From: Magnetospirillum aberrantis SpK
GTDB lineage: Bacteria; Pseudomonadota; Alphaproteobacteria; Rhodospirillales; Magnetospirillaceae
Reading direction: 5' to 3'
DNA length: 64,000 nucleotides
NCBI RefSeq assembly: GCF_011022235.1
Contig: NZ_JAAIYP010000037.1
Location: 1 to 64,000 of the forward strand
A program made the position numbers and the translations under genes. Positions 17,605-28,392 of this stretch are shown in pieces (position 1 is the first letter of the stretch; each line of letters begins with the position of its first letter). The notes under the pieces are model-generated. The model was not told the DNA's origin. It made no database searches and worked only from the letters and a program-made list of their open reading frames with translations.

Positions 17605-18423
17605 TCAGTTGAACAGCTTCTCGTACAGGCTGAGCACGATCTCGAACACGATCAGCGCGACGATGTACCATTCCACCCTGAGCGAGCGCGTGGCGTGAAC
17701 CAGATCGAGCAGGGTTTCGGCGGTGTTGCTGATCACCTCGAGCTTGTTGTCCAGGGCGCGGGACCTTTCGCGGATTTCGTATTCCCGCTCCAGGCGTCCG
17801 AACAGCCCTTCCAGTTCCGGGGTGTACCAAAGCACTTCGGGCTTCTCCAGCACTTCGGCGCGACCGACCATGCGGTGTTGGGTCAACAGCACGTCGCCGA
17901 TCTGGCTCAGCAACTCGCGCACCTTGAAGTTGCGGCTGCCGTTGCGCTTGAGTTGGGCGGCCAAGGGTTCGACCCGGTCGAACACGCCGGCGGCCTTGAC
18001 CTCGAAATAATCCAGCATGACGTCCTTGGCCAGGACGTCGGCGACGATCTGCATACGCTCCGGTGACAGTTCCGACAGCACGATGTTGCCGTCGGGATCG
18101 ACGTGTTCGGCGCTGCCGGGAACAATGTCCACATGGGCCTGATCGCGGCCCGGCTCGGGCAAGGGGTCGGTGACCAGCCGGTTCAGGTCCGAAAGGCAAT
18201 GGGCTTCCTCTTCGGCGGTGACGTCGAACAACACCACCGCGCCATAACGGAACAGCACCGCATAGCCGCTGCGGCCCATGCGCACGGTCAGGGGGGTGGT
18301 GGCCAGGGCCTGTTTTTGTTCGAAGCCGCGGATATCCAGCCGTTCTCCCAACAGGAAGGCGCGGACGATGACAGTGCGGCGCTCGCCCTGGGGGGCGGCC
18401 GGAGACGGGATATGATCGTTCAT
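17605..18423 (-). CDS. RMD1/DUF155 family membrane protein
   Basis: A 272-residue protein of the RMD1 (sporulation/meiotic division, DUF155) family. Diagnostic segments are GYAVLFRYGAVVLFDVT, IVLSELSPERMQIVADVLAKDVMLDYFE, and ERSRALDNKLEVISNTAETLLDLVHATRSLRVEWYIVALIVFEIVLSLYEKLF, with one C-terminal membrane helix (about 247-266). Mitochondrial members are linked to mitochondrial translation or nuclear-mitochondrial organisation; bacterial function is unknown. It is convergent with the PadR-like gene, 14 nt away. Confidence 0.85.
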   Translation of the reverse strand: MNDHIPSPAAPQGERRTVIVRAFLLGERLDIRGFEQKQALATTPLTVRMGRSGYAVLFRYGAVVLFDVTAEEEAHCLSDLNRLVTDPLPEPGRDQAHVDIVPGSAEHVDPDGNIVLSELSPERMQIVADVLAKDVMLDYFEVKAAGVFDRVEPLAAQLKRNGSRNFKVRELLSQIGDVLLTQHRMVGRAEVLEKPEVLWYTPELEGLFGRLEREYEIRERSRALDNKLEVISNTAETLLDLVHATRSLRVEWYIVALIVFEIVLSLYEKLFN

Positions 18424-18535
18424 GGCTGGGGATGGTCGCGCGAAGGCGGGGCCGAATCAAGTGAACCCTGTGAGTCAGAGGTTTTGCTTGATGGCGTTCA
18501 GGGGGCCGCATATGCTTTTTGTCTAGGGTGCAGAC

Positions 18536-20539
<2,004 letters not shown>

Positions 20540-21476
20540 ACGCCCGCCCCAAAGCGTCCGCGGCTTCGGCGATGGCCGCCGCTGCCGGTGCCAGATGGGC
20601 GCTCATCTGGACAAAGGAATGGGGGACGCCCTCGTAAACCGACAAGCGAACCTCGGTGCCGGCGGTTTCTAGCTTGGCCGCCAGCCGCAGGCTGTCGTCC
20701 AGCAAGCAATCCAGACCGGCACCGATCACCACTTGCGGCGGCAATCCATCCAGGTCGGCCAGCAACGGCGCCGCCGCAGGGTTGTCGCGTTGGGCGCGGT
20801 CGGCCAGATATTGCGACCAGAACCAATCCATGCGCTCGGTGGTCAGGCCAAAGCCGCCGCCGCCGAATGCCCGATGCGATGGACTGTCGAGTTCGGCCGA
20901 GAACATTCCATAGAACAAGATGCCCAGAAGCGGGGCAGGCTTTCCCTGGTCACGTAGCGCCAGCATGGAGGTCAGCGCCAGGTTGGCCCCGGCCGAATCG
21001 CCGCCCAAGGCCAGCCGTGTGCCGTCCAGGCCGAACGAAACGGCGTCCGTGCGTGTCCAGGCGACGGCCGCCAGCGCCTCTTCGATCTGGCCGGGAAAGC
21101 GCAGTTCCGGCGCCAGTGAGTAACCGACGCCGACCACCGCCGCCCCCGAGCGCAAAGCCATCAGGCGCATGAGCCGTTCATGGGTATCGACGCCGTTCAG
21201 CACGAAGCCGCCGCCGTGGAAATAAAGCAGGACCGGCAGGTCCGAACGGCGGCGGTCGGGATAGAAGATCCGCAGCCTGATCGCGTTGCCGCGAGGAGCC
21301 CGCACCGATGTTTCGGCGACGCCACCGATCTCCGGCATGGGGGTGTTCCACAGCATCTGGTAGTCCCAGGCCCGGCGCCGTGCCTCGGCCAAGGGCTGGC
21401 GCAAGGGGTCGGCTGGCGCCAGGCCGGAATGGGCGGCGATCCGTGCGATGGTGTCGAGATGGGGGTGGTCGGCCAT

Positions 21477-21906
21477 GACGCTTCTCCATGCGGTTGGTCG
21501 GAAGGCTAAACAACACTCATTTGTGCGTCAATGATAAAATGATATTCCACTAGATTGATGGATTATAAGGTTGGCGGCGGAACCGTGCCGTATGCAAAGG
21601 CTTCGCCTGCAAATATTTGCATTTTGGCGACGGCAAAGGCATCCTCTCGCGGGATGCATAGTCCAACCCTAGCCAAAATAGGGGCGGACCAGACTTTCAA
21701 GGGTTATCGCCCCATGTCTTCTGTTACCCGGTGACAGGAGGATGGGGACGACTCGTCAGGCTTGGATATCCGTGGTGCGACACGAATCCTTGTGCTGACG
21801 ACACAGATGGACCGGCATTTGCGAAGCGGGGGCCGCCTTCGTTGATGTCTCCTTCAGGGCGGCCCGGAAATTCATGCGCAGAACAGGCGCGATGAAGGGG
21901 CGGCAC
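21477..21906. other. 430-bp gene-free stretch with AT-rich patch and two symmetric elements
   Basis: Between the esterase and the coiled-coil gene I see no convincing coding ORF. The part from about 21515 to 21640 is clearly more AT-rich than the surroundings, consistent with divergent promoters. It holds a perfect 14-bp palindrome at 21608. Near 21828-21863 GGGCCGCC pairs with GGCGGCCC to form a weak stem shortly before the coiled-coil gene start. Confidence 0.5.
21608..21621. promoter_or_regulatory. Perfect palindrome TGCAAATATTTGCA
   Basis: TGCAAATATTTGCA is a perfect 14-bp dyad in the AT-rich patch. Its TGCAAAT half-site resembles operators of the Fur/Mur family in alphaproteobacteria, but spacing differs, so the binding protein is unknown. 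It lies 286 nt from the coiled-coil gene start and 132 nt from the esterase start. Confidence 0.45.
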
Positions 21907-24801
21907 ATGGGTGAGACGACGATCGAGCGTGACGAAGCCGAGGGACAGGGAAGCGACGCCCTTGACGACGCGACGTCCAGCCAGAAGGCCGCTCCGCCGG
22001 TTCCGCCGCGTCTGAGGGCCGAACCCCTGGCCTATGTTCCCGCCAAGCCCAAGCGAGGTTTCGAACGGCTCCTGCATTTGGGGACGCTGACGGTGACCGT
22101 GTTGTGGGTCGCCGCCTGCGCCGTCTATGTGGACAACAACATCGGCTGGGACAACCTTCAGGTGTTGCAACCGCAGGAACTGGGCGGCTTGGCCGGGGCG
22201 GGGCTGTTGCCGCCGGCTTTCCTGTGGCTGGTTCTGGCATGGCTTGACCGCGGCCGGGTGATGCGCCAGGTGGCCGAGCGTCTGACCGCCGATCTGGCGC
22301 GTCTGACCTATCCCTCCGAGGATGCCGAGGACCGGGTGCGCCAAGTGTCCGACGCGCTCAGGTCCCAGACCCGCGAATTGTCCGAGGCGTCGGGGCTGGC
22401 GCTGGCCGAGGCCGAGGCGGTACGCAAGGTCCTGGCCGGTCAGGTCGAAGCCATGGGCGGTCTGGTCGGGCGTATCGGCGGCGAAGCGCGTAGCGTGCTC
22501 GACGCCTTGCGCGGCGAGGTCGACCGGCTGACCCAGGCCACCGACACCGCCACCTTGCGGGCGCGTGAGGTCGAGCACATGCTGCGCCTCCAGACCCAGG
22601 AAATGGCCTCCGTCACCGAGATTTCGGCCTTGAAGGTCCGAGAATTCGGCGAAGCTATGCATGCCCAGGCCACGCAGATCGAGGAGACCTCGACCCGTGC
22701 CGCCGAACGTGCCGAGATGCTGTCGGGCCGCGTGCGTCAGGATGCCGAGGAACTGGACCGGGTGTCGGCCCTGGCCGTCCAGCGGGCCGAACAGGTCGGC
22801 GAATTGTTCGCCGGCCAGTCCGCCCGCCTGCAACAGACCGCCGACGCGGTCACCGACCGCGCCGAACGTGCCGCCGGAACCCTTGGCGACCGCGTCGATG
22901 CTCTGGACACGCTGTTCGCCCGGCAGAACGCCAACCTCGACAGTTCCGCCGAGCGTCTGGCCGAACATACCGCTCGTATCGCTTCGTCGTTGCAGACCCA
23001 GGCCATCAGCCTGGACCAGACCACCGACCGTGTGCTGTCGCGTATCAAGATCGTCGAAGAGGCGTTGTCGGTGCAGACGCGCGAGCTGTCCTCGGCCTCG
23101 GATCAGGCCATGGGCCGCTTCCGCGAAATGGAGGAGGTGCTGGGGCGTCACGCCGACCATCTCAGCGCTACCGCCGACGAAGCCAGCGCCCAACTGGGGC
23201 AGGTGGGCGAGGTGTTCACTTCCCGCAAGGACGAGATGGACGCCGCCGTCGAGCGTGCGCTGGCCCGCGTGCGCGAGGTGGGCGAGGCGTTCCAGGGGCA
23301 GACCCGCGCCCTTTCCGCGTCGTCGGACCAGATGCAGGCCCGTGCCCGCGAGGTTTCGGAAACGCTGCGCCTTTATATCGAGGATTTGGGCAAGGGCTCG
23401 GAAAAGGCTGCCGGTCAGGCCGAAGCCATCCGCCAGAGCCTGCGCAAGCAGGCCGACGAACTGGCCGACGCCGCCAACGTGGTTTCGACCCAGTCGCGTC
23501 TGTCGGAAGCCTCGCTGAACCAGCAGTCGCGCCACCTGATGTCCTCGGCCGATCAGGTCATGGCCAAGGTCAAGACCATTGCCGACACCTTGCGCCAGAA
23601 CACCAACGACCTGATCTCGGTGTCGTCGCGTGTCGGCGTCGAGATCGAGGCGGTCGGCGAGGGGTTGCGCCAACGCACCAGCGAGGTCAGCGTCGCTTCG
23701 ACCCGCGCCATCGCCGAGACCGGCAACGTCTCCGAATTGCTGGAACGTGTGGCCGGCGGCGTCGCCGTCGCGTCCCAGGAAGCGACCGGACGGGTCAAGG
23801 ACGTGGTCGAGGTGCTGCGGCGTCAGACCGAGCAGGTGGTGGCCTCGGCCGACCAAACCCAGGCCAGCGTCGGCGCGGTGGGCGAGAAGCTGGGCGGACA
23901 GGCGTCCGCCCTGGCCCGTGTCGCCGACGATTCGTCCGAGGTGCTGAAGGCCTTCGGCCAAGCCATCGCCAAGCATGCCGCCGAGGTGGGCGAGGCCGCG
24001 CAAAGGGTGTTCCACAATTCCCAGACCGCCGGCGACGCCTTGCGCCAGATCGGTCGCGATTTCGAGGAAACCTCGAACAAGACCGCGGCCCAGGTCACGG
24101 CGGCCGGCGACATGTTGCGCGCCGGCATCCGCGACCTCACGCAATCGTCGGAACGGATCACCGCTTCGGTCCGCAACGCGGGCGATTCCTTGCGTCGTCA
24201 GGCCCAGGATTTGGAGGAATCCACCGAACGGACCGGCGCCAAGCTGGAAAGCGCGTTCGAGATGATCCGCCAGAAATCCAACGATCTGGGCATCACCGGT
24301 GATCGTCTGGCGCAACAGGCGGAAAGCATGGCCGCCACCTTCTCGCGCCAATCGGCCGATCTGGTCAACGCCTCGAAACTGGCCGAGGTTCGGGCGCAGC
24401 AACTTGAGGAACGCCGCGCCAGCGCCTCGGTCGAGCATTTCCTGCAAAACGCCGCTTTCATCGTCGAAAAGCTTCAGTCGCTGTCGGTGGACATCGCCCG
24501 CATCTTCTCGACCAACATCGACGAAAAGGCGTGGAAGGAGTTCCATGCCGGCGATCAGAGCGTGTTTGTCCGCAAAATTCTGAAGAACCTGGACAAACAC
24601 CAGATCGCCGCCATGAAGAACAAGTTCGAGGACGATGGCGAGTTCCGCGAATACGTCACCCGCTACCTGTCGGAATTCGAGGCGCTGCTCAATCAGGCCC
24701 GCCAGTCCGACTACGCCGACGTCCTGACCGGCACCTTCACGTCGTCCGAGGTCGGCAAGCTCTATCTGGTGCTGGCCCGTGCCTTGGGCCGACTGGAATA
24801 G
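21907..24801 (+). CDS. Large membrane-anchored coiled-coil protein
   Basis: A 964-residue protein with a disordered N-terminus, two membrane helices (about 58-76 and 95-114), then a predicted coiled coil from about 120 to 870 made of many similar helical blocks (patterns such as RAREVE, VGEAFQGQTRALSASSDQMQARAREVSETL, SADQVMAKVKTIADTLRQ). A globular tail (FIVEKLQSLSVDIARIFS ... YADVLTGTFTSSEVGKLYLVLARALGRLE) closes it. Layout resembles the polarity factor TipN of Caulobacter (N-terminal helices plus a long coiled coil), but homology is not shown. Start 21907 has AGGGG 7 nt upstream; ATGs at 21874 and 21892 are in frame. A terminator follows. Confidence 0.8.
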   Translation: MGETTIERDEAEGQGSDALDDATSSQKAAPPVPPRLRAEPLAYVPAKPKRGFERLLHLGTLTVTVLWVAACAVYVDNNIGWDNLQVLQPQELGGLAGAGLLPPAFLWLVLAWLDRGRVMRQVAERLTADLARLTYPSEDAEDRVRQVSDALRSQTRELSEASGLALAEAEAVRKVLAGQVEAMGGLVGRIGGEARSVLDALRGEVDRLTQATDTATLRAREVEHMLRLQTQEMASVTEISALKVREFGEAMHAQATQIEETSTRAAERAEMLSGRVRQDAEELDRVSALAVQRAEQVGELFAGQSARLQQTADAVTDRAERAAGTLGDRVDALDTLFARQNANLDSSAERLAEHTARIASSLQTQAISLDQTTDRVLSRIKIVEEALSVQTRELSSASDQAMGRFREMEEVLGRHADHLSATADEASAQLGQVGEVFTSRKDEMDAAVERALARVREVGEAFQGQTRALSASSDQMQARAREVSETLRLYIEDLGKGSEKAAGQAEAIRQSLRKQADELADAANVVSTQSRLSEASLNQQSRHLMSSADQVMAKVKTIADTLRQNTNDLISVSSRVGVEIEAVGEGLRQRTSEVSVASTRAIAETGNVSELLERVAGGVAVASQEATGRVKDVVEVLRRQTEQVVASADQTQASVGAVGEKLGGQASALARVADDSSEVLKAFGQAIAKHAAEVGEAAQRVFHNSQTAGDALRQIGRDFEETSNKTAAQVTAAGDMLRAGIRDLTQSSERITASVRNAGDSLRRQAQDLEESTERTGAKLESAFEMIRQKSNDLGITGDRLAQQAESMAATFSRQSADLVNASKLAEVRAQQLEERRASASVEHFLQNAAFIVEKLQSLSVDIARIFSTNIDEKAWKEFHAGDQSVFVRKILKNLDKHQIAAMKNKFEDDGEFREYVTRYLSEFEALLNQARQSDYADVLTGTFTSSEVGKLYLVLARALGRLE

Positions 24802-24828
24802 GCGGCGGTTTTCCTCCGTGCAATTAAC

Positions 24829-24853
24829 AGGGCGCCTTCGGGCGCCCTTTTCT
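24829..24853 (+). terminator. Intrinsic terminator with TTCG tetraloop
   Basis: AGGGCGCC at 24829-24836 pairs exactly with GGCGCCCT at 24841-24848 around a TTCG loop and is followed by TTTTCT. It ends the coiled-coil transcript 27 nt after its stop. Confidence 0.9.
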
Positions 24854-24892
24854 AGCGCCAGGGTGGAATATTTCGCGAACGCACAAAATATG

Positions 24893-24922
24893 TTGCACTG
24901 CACAATGAGGTGTGGCTAGGAT
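24893..24922 (+). promoter_or_regulatory. Predicted promoter of the GNAT gene
   Basis: TTGCAC at 24893-24898 and TAGGAT at 24917-24922 are 18 nt apart and lie shortly before ATG 24950. The surrounding TGTTGCACTGCACAA contains TGC-ACT-GCA, and the 11-mer TGTTGCACTGC is repeated before grxD at 44543. Confidence 0.5.
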
Positions 24923-24949
24923 GGGTCATCGCAGAAACGGAGGCCCCAC

Positions 24950-25513
24950 ATGCTGATTCGCAAGCTGCATGGGCACGAGCGTCCGCTGTTTGCGGACCAT
25001 CTTAAGCGTTTGTCCGCCGACGACCGGCAATTCCGCTTCGCCCGCGCCAACGTCAGCGACGAAGTGATCGACGCCTATGTGGCGTCCATCGCTTCCGACC
25101 ATCTGGTGGTGGGATGCTTCATCGATGACCGATTGGTGGCGGGTGTGCACGTGGCTTTCGATCACGGCCTCGCCGAGGTCGGGGTGTCGGTGGACATGGA
25201 CCATCGGGTCAAGGGAATCGGTGCCGAGCTGTTCCGTCGGGCCATCCATTGGGCGCGCAACCGGCGGGCGGAAAAGCTTTATACCCTGTGTCAGTCGGAC
25301 AACCGGGCCATGGTGGCGCTGGCGCGCAAGCTGGACATGCAGGTTCACCGCGAAAGCGGCACGGCCGAGGCGTTCCTGGCCCTGACTCCCCCCGACCTGT
25401 TGAGTGTTTCCGACGAACTGTCCATGGGCATGAGCACCGTGTACAGCGAATGGGCCGACATGGTTCGAACCTGCCAGGACGCGCTGCTGCCGCCCCAGCG
25501 CGGCGAGCGCTGA
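24950..25513 (+). CDS. GNAT family N-acetyltransferase
   Basis: A 187-residue acetyltransferase. The GNAT core is visible from about residue 25 to 125: VVGCFIDDRLVAGVHVAFDHGLAEVGVSVDMDHRVKGIGAELFRRAIHWARNRRAEKLYTLCQSDNRAMVALARKLDM. The acetyl-CoA loop is RVKGIGAELF, a Q/RxxGxG/A variant. Substrate unknown. A TTGCAC/TAGGAT promoter lies upstream and the stop is 9 nt before the convergent small membrane gene. Confidence 0.85.
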   Translation: MLIRKLHGHERPLFADHLKRLSADDRQFRFARANVSDEVIDAYVASIASDHLVVGCFIDDRLVAGVHVAFDHGLAEVGVSVDMDHRVKGIGAELFRRAIHWARNRRAEKLYTLCQSDNRAMVALARKLDMQVHRESGTAEAFLALTPPDLLSVSDELSMGMSTVYSEWADMVRTCQDALLPPQRGER

Positions 25514-25522
25514 AAACGGGGG

Positions 25523-25765
25523 TCAGCGAACCGTCTGGGCGGTGTCGCCGGTGGCCGACAATTGGATGGCGTCGGGTTGTGGGCCGGTGTCCCAGCGCCG
25601 CGCTTCCTCGCGCCAACGGGCCATGTCCTCGGAGCCTTGCAGAACGGCGAAACGGTCCTGGGATACCGGGCGCGGCGTCTCGTTCGACGGCCACAACCAT
25701 ACGCCGGCCGTCAGGATCAGGGCGAAGACGGCGGCGGCGGTGCCGGTCCAATCGCGATCATCCAT
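25523..25765 (-). CDS. Small membrane protein
   Basis: An 80-residue protein with one hydrophobic helix (AAAVFALILTAGVWLW, about 10-25) and a short polar tail containing the helical segment DMARWREEARRW. It is convergent with the GNAT gene. No family is recognised, but a plausible start and a coding-like membrane segment support it. Confidence 0.55.
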   Translation of the reverse strand: MDDRDWTGTAAAVFALILTAGVWLWPSNETPRPVSQDRFAVLQGSEDMARWREEARRWDTGPQPDAIQLSATGDTAQTVR

Positions 25766-25868
25766 GTTCGCCTCCTGGTTCGTGACGACGGTTCCACCTT
25801 ACCTTGCCCCTCTAGATGGGGCCATTCGGCTTCGGTTGTAAGGGGCACCTTCCGAAGGGGGAGGGGCT

Positions 25869-27254
25869 TTACCGCCCTTTGATACGGTCATAGGCGGAAA
25901 GCGCGGCCTGACGCGCGGCGGCATGGTCCACCATGGGCGGTGGATATTTCAGTCCAGCCCGCAGCAATGGTGGCGCAGCCCACGGTTTGTGGACGTATTG
26001 GTCGGGCAGGCCGGCCAGTTCCGGCAGCCAGCGCCGCACGTAATGGCCGTCTGGGTCGAATTTCTCGCCCTGGGTGACCGGATTGAAGACCCGGAAATAG
26101 GGGGCGGCGTCGGCGCCGCAACCGGCGACCCATTGCCACGACGCGGCGTTGGCGGCGACGTTGGCGTCTATCAGCGTGTCCCAAAACCAGCGCTCGCCCC
26201 ATTGCCAGGGCACCAATAGATCCTTGACCAGGAACGAGCCGACGATCATGCGCACGCGGTTGTGCATCCAGCCGGTGGCCCATAATTGCCGCATGCCGGC
26301 ATCGACGATGGGATAACCGGTGCATCCCTGTTTCCAGGCGTTGAACGCCGTCCGGTTCTCGCTCCAGGGGAAGGCGGTGAAAGCGGGGTGGAGCGGTTGT
26401 TCCTGAAGCTTGGGGAACGCGGCGACCAGGGTGTGGCTGAACTCGCGCCACCCCAGTTCCTTGAGGAAACAGTCGGCGCCGGCCGACGGTGGCCGGGTTT
26501 GGACCGCATGCCAGATCTGGCGAGGCGATATCTCGCCGAACGCCAGATGCGGCGACAGGCACGAGGTGCCATTGCAATCGGGACGGTCGCGCCGTGTTTC
26601 ATAAGTGGATAGGCCGGTATCAAGAAAATTGGTCAGCCGTTTGGCGGCGCCGGCTTCACCCGGTTGCCACGTCTCGGCCATGGTGCGCCACCATGGCTTG
26701 GCCGGCATCAGTTCCAGCGCGTCCAGGGGAAGGCTGTCCGGGACGGAAGGAGGAAGTTCGAAGCCCTGCGGCGCCGGCAGCGGCCGGGCCGGGGGCGGCG
26801 CGGCCAGGGCAGCGCGCCAGAAAGGGGTGAACACCTGGAACGCTCCGCCGGTCTTGGTCCGCACCGTTCCGGGTTCAAACAACAGATCGGCGGCGAAAGC
26901 GCGGCCTTGGCATCCCTGTTCCCCCAAACGCCGGAGCATTTCCGCTTCGCGCTCGGGTTCGCCCGGTTCCCAGCGGCGGTTCCAATGAACGGCCTGGGCA
27001 CCGACCGTCGTCGCCAATCGGGGAATTTCCGTCAGGGCGTCGCCGCGCGCCAGCACCACCCGGCCGCCGCGTGCATTCACGTCGGCGGTCAGGGCGGCCA
27101 GGGATTGGTGCAGCCACCAACGAGACGCGGCTCCCGGCCGCCAAGGCCCGGTGCCGTCAAGGACGAAGGCCAGCACCACCGGGCCATGGGCCGCGGCCAG
27201 GGCGGGGTTGTCGGACAGGCGCAAATCCTGGCGCAGCCAGACCAGAACTGTCAT
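25869..27254 (-). CDS. phrB: Deoxyribodipyrimidine photolyase
   Basis: A 461-residue light-driven DNA repair enzyme. The N-terminal photolyase domain starts MTVLVWLRQDLRLSDNPAL, and the FAD domain has KELGWREFSHTL, the GCTGYPIVDAGMRQLWATGWMHNRVRM core, DLLVPWQWGERWFWDTLIDANVAANAASWQW and FNPVTQGEKFDPDGHYVRRWLPEL. These are hallmarks of class I CPD photolyases. ATG 27254 overlaps the TGA of the PdeM-like gene (ATGA), so the two are coupled. Confidence 0.93.
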   Translation of the reverse strand: MTVLVWLRQDLRLSDNPALAAAHGPVVLAFVLDGTGPWRPGAASRWWLHQSLAALTADVNARGGRVVLARGDALTEIPRLATTVGAQAVHWNRRWEPGEPEREAEMLRRLGEQGCQGRAFAADLLFEPGTVRTKTGGAFQVFTPFWRAALAAPPPARPLPAPQGFELPPSVPDSLPLDALELMPAKPWWRTMAETWQPGEAGAAKRLTNFLDTGLSTYETRRDRPDCNGTSCLSPHLAFGEISPRQIWHAVQTRPPSAGADCFLKELGWREFSHTLVAAFPKLQEQPLHPAFTAFPWSENRTAFNAWKQGCTGYPIVDAGMRQLWATGWMHNRVRMIVGSFLVKDLLVPWQWGERWFWDTLIDANVAANAASWQWVAGCGADAAPYFRVFNPVTQGEKFDPDGHYVRRWLPELAGLPDQYVHKPWAAPPLLRAGLKYPPPMVDHAAARQAALSAYDRIKGR

Positions 27255-27901
27255 GCGGGCTCCCGTATCGGTGGAGGTGGGGGCGGTTCCAGCCGGGCGC
27301 GCGGTCGGGTGACGATGCGATTGCCGGCCAGTACCAGCGCGTTGAACGGTCGGCGGAACATCTGGGCAAAGGCCGGTGCCAGCACGTTGACGCCGTCGCG
27401 CCGTCCTCCGAAAGCCGGGATCACCATGCGCCGGCCATCGAATACGAAACACGACCACAAGGCGCCGTCCAGCCCGGCCACCGGCCACGGGCTGGCCGAT
27501 ACCTCGCCCAATGCCGACGACCCGGACAAACCGGCGGCACGAAAGGTCAGTCCCGCCGTCTTGAGCTCGATGGCGGCGGAACCGGGCAATTCCGCCGCCA
27601 AGCCCTCTCCCAGCCAATGCCAGTCATGGTCCCGGCACAGCCGGGCGATTTCGTCGGCGTCGCGTTTGGCCAGGCCGTTGCGGGACAGCAAGTTCGGTAG
27701 GGCGTCGCCCAACCACACCACCTGTGCCGGGCGGCGCTGGCGTAACACCGCGGTCAGCCGTTTCAGGGCCTCGGCCGCCAGGGCCGGAGCCTGACGCGCC
27801 GTCGGGTCGCCGATGGGGTCGGACACCGCCACCAGCCGTTCCTTGGGACAGATCAATGCCCCGGACAGGTCGGGCAACAGATGAACGCCGTTCAACAGCA
27901 T
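27251..27901 (-). CDS. PdeM-like phosphoesterase relative with lost metal site
   Basis: A 216-residue protein with the PdeM (DNA-ligase-associated metallophosphoesterase) fold signature. The opening LSGALICPKERLVAVSD, LKRLTAVLRQRRPAQVVWLGD and closing CFVFDGRRMVIPAFGGRRDGVNVLAPAFAQMF match the family. Metal ligands are missing: DLHxEKG reads DPIGDPT (28-34), GDSFHD reads GDALPN (65-70), the GNHDP block reads GEGLA, and the GHLHP block reads ASPWP (136-140). Only D28 and D66 of the usual set remain. A scaffold role in DNA repair, with phrB, is an inference. It starts 4 nt after the HIT gene stop. Confidence 0.75.
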   Translation of the reverse strand: MLLNGVHLLPDLSGALICPKERLVAVSDPIGDPTARQAPALAAEALKRLTAVLRQRRPAQVVWLGDALPNLLSRNGLAKRDADEIARLCRDHDWHWLGEGLAAELPGSAAIELKTAGLTFRAAGLSGSSALGEVSASPWPVAGLDGALWSCFVFDGRRMVIPAFGGRRDGVNVLAPAFAQMFRRPFNALVLAGNRIVTRPRARLEPPPPPPIREPA

Positions 27902-27905
27902 GGCG

Positions 27906-28307
27906 TCACGCGAACAGAGCCCGCAATTCCGCAACCTTGGCCGTCAACGTGTCGTCGTCGTACGGTTTGGTCGGCAAAACACCCCAAATCGGCCGGGGCC
28001 AGGCGGGATCGTCGGTGAAGCGGGCGATGACGTGCACGTGCAGTTGCGGCACCACGTTGCCCAGGGCGGCCACGTTCATCTTGGCCGCCTTGACGTGGTT
28101 CTGAAGCCGGCGGCTGGCATCGGCCACCTCTTCCGTCAGGGTCTGGCGGTCGGCGGGGTCCAGTTCGTGAAGTTCCGACACGCCATGACGGCGTGGAACC
28201 AGGACCACCCAAGGATAATTGGCGTCGTTGAGCAACAGCACCCGGCATAGCGGCCAGTCGGTGACGAAGGCGGTATCGGCGTCAAGACGCTCATGCAGGA
28301 CGAACAT
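27906..28307 (-). CDS. HIT domain protein
   Basis: A 133-residue histidine-triad protein. The triad is [10 protein letters not shown] near residues 93-102, and the upstream part [34 protein letters not shown] fits HIT nucleotide hydrolases that cleave AMP-linked compounds. Length is normal. The third part of the family's HxHxHxx motif is I instead of a third His, which is common in this subgroup. It is the first gene of the HIT, PdeM-like and phrB run. Confidence 0.85.
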   Translation of the reverse strand: MFVLHERLDADTAFVTDWPLCRVLLLNDANYPWVVLVPRRHGVSELHELDPADRQTLTEEVADASRRLQNHVKAAKMNVAALGNVVPQLHVHVIARFTDDPAWPRPIWGVLPTKPYDDDTLTAKVAELRALFA

Positions 28308-28392
28308 GGTGTTATTTTCCCTCCTCGATTGCCCTGGCCCGGCTTTCGCGCTATGACCAGACCTCAGGTTCCCAGCATCCGAGCAAGCCCCC

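Noticed and set aside
21724-24903. 1059-codon open frame on the minus strand opposite the coiled-coil gene
   Set aside because: It mirrors the plus-strand coding gene, starts and ends outside it without a ribosome site, and its sequence is a low-complexity Gly/His/Leu pattern typical of antisense GC-rich frames. The plus-strand protein has membrane helices and a clear coiled-coil pattern.
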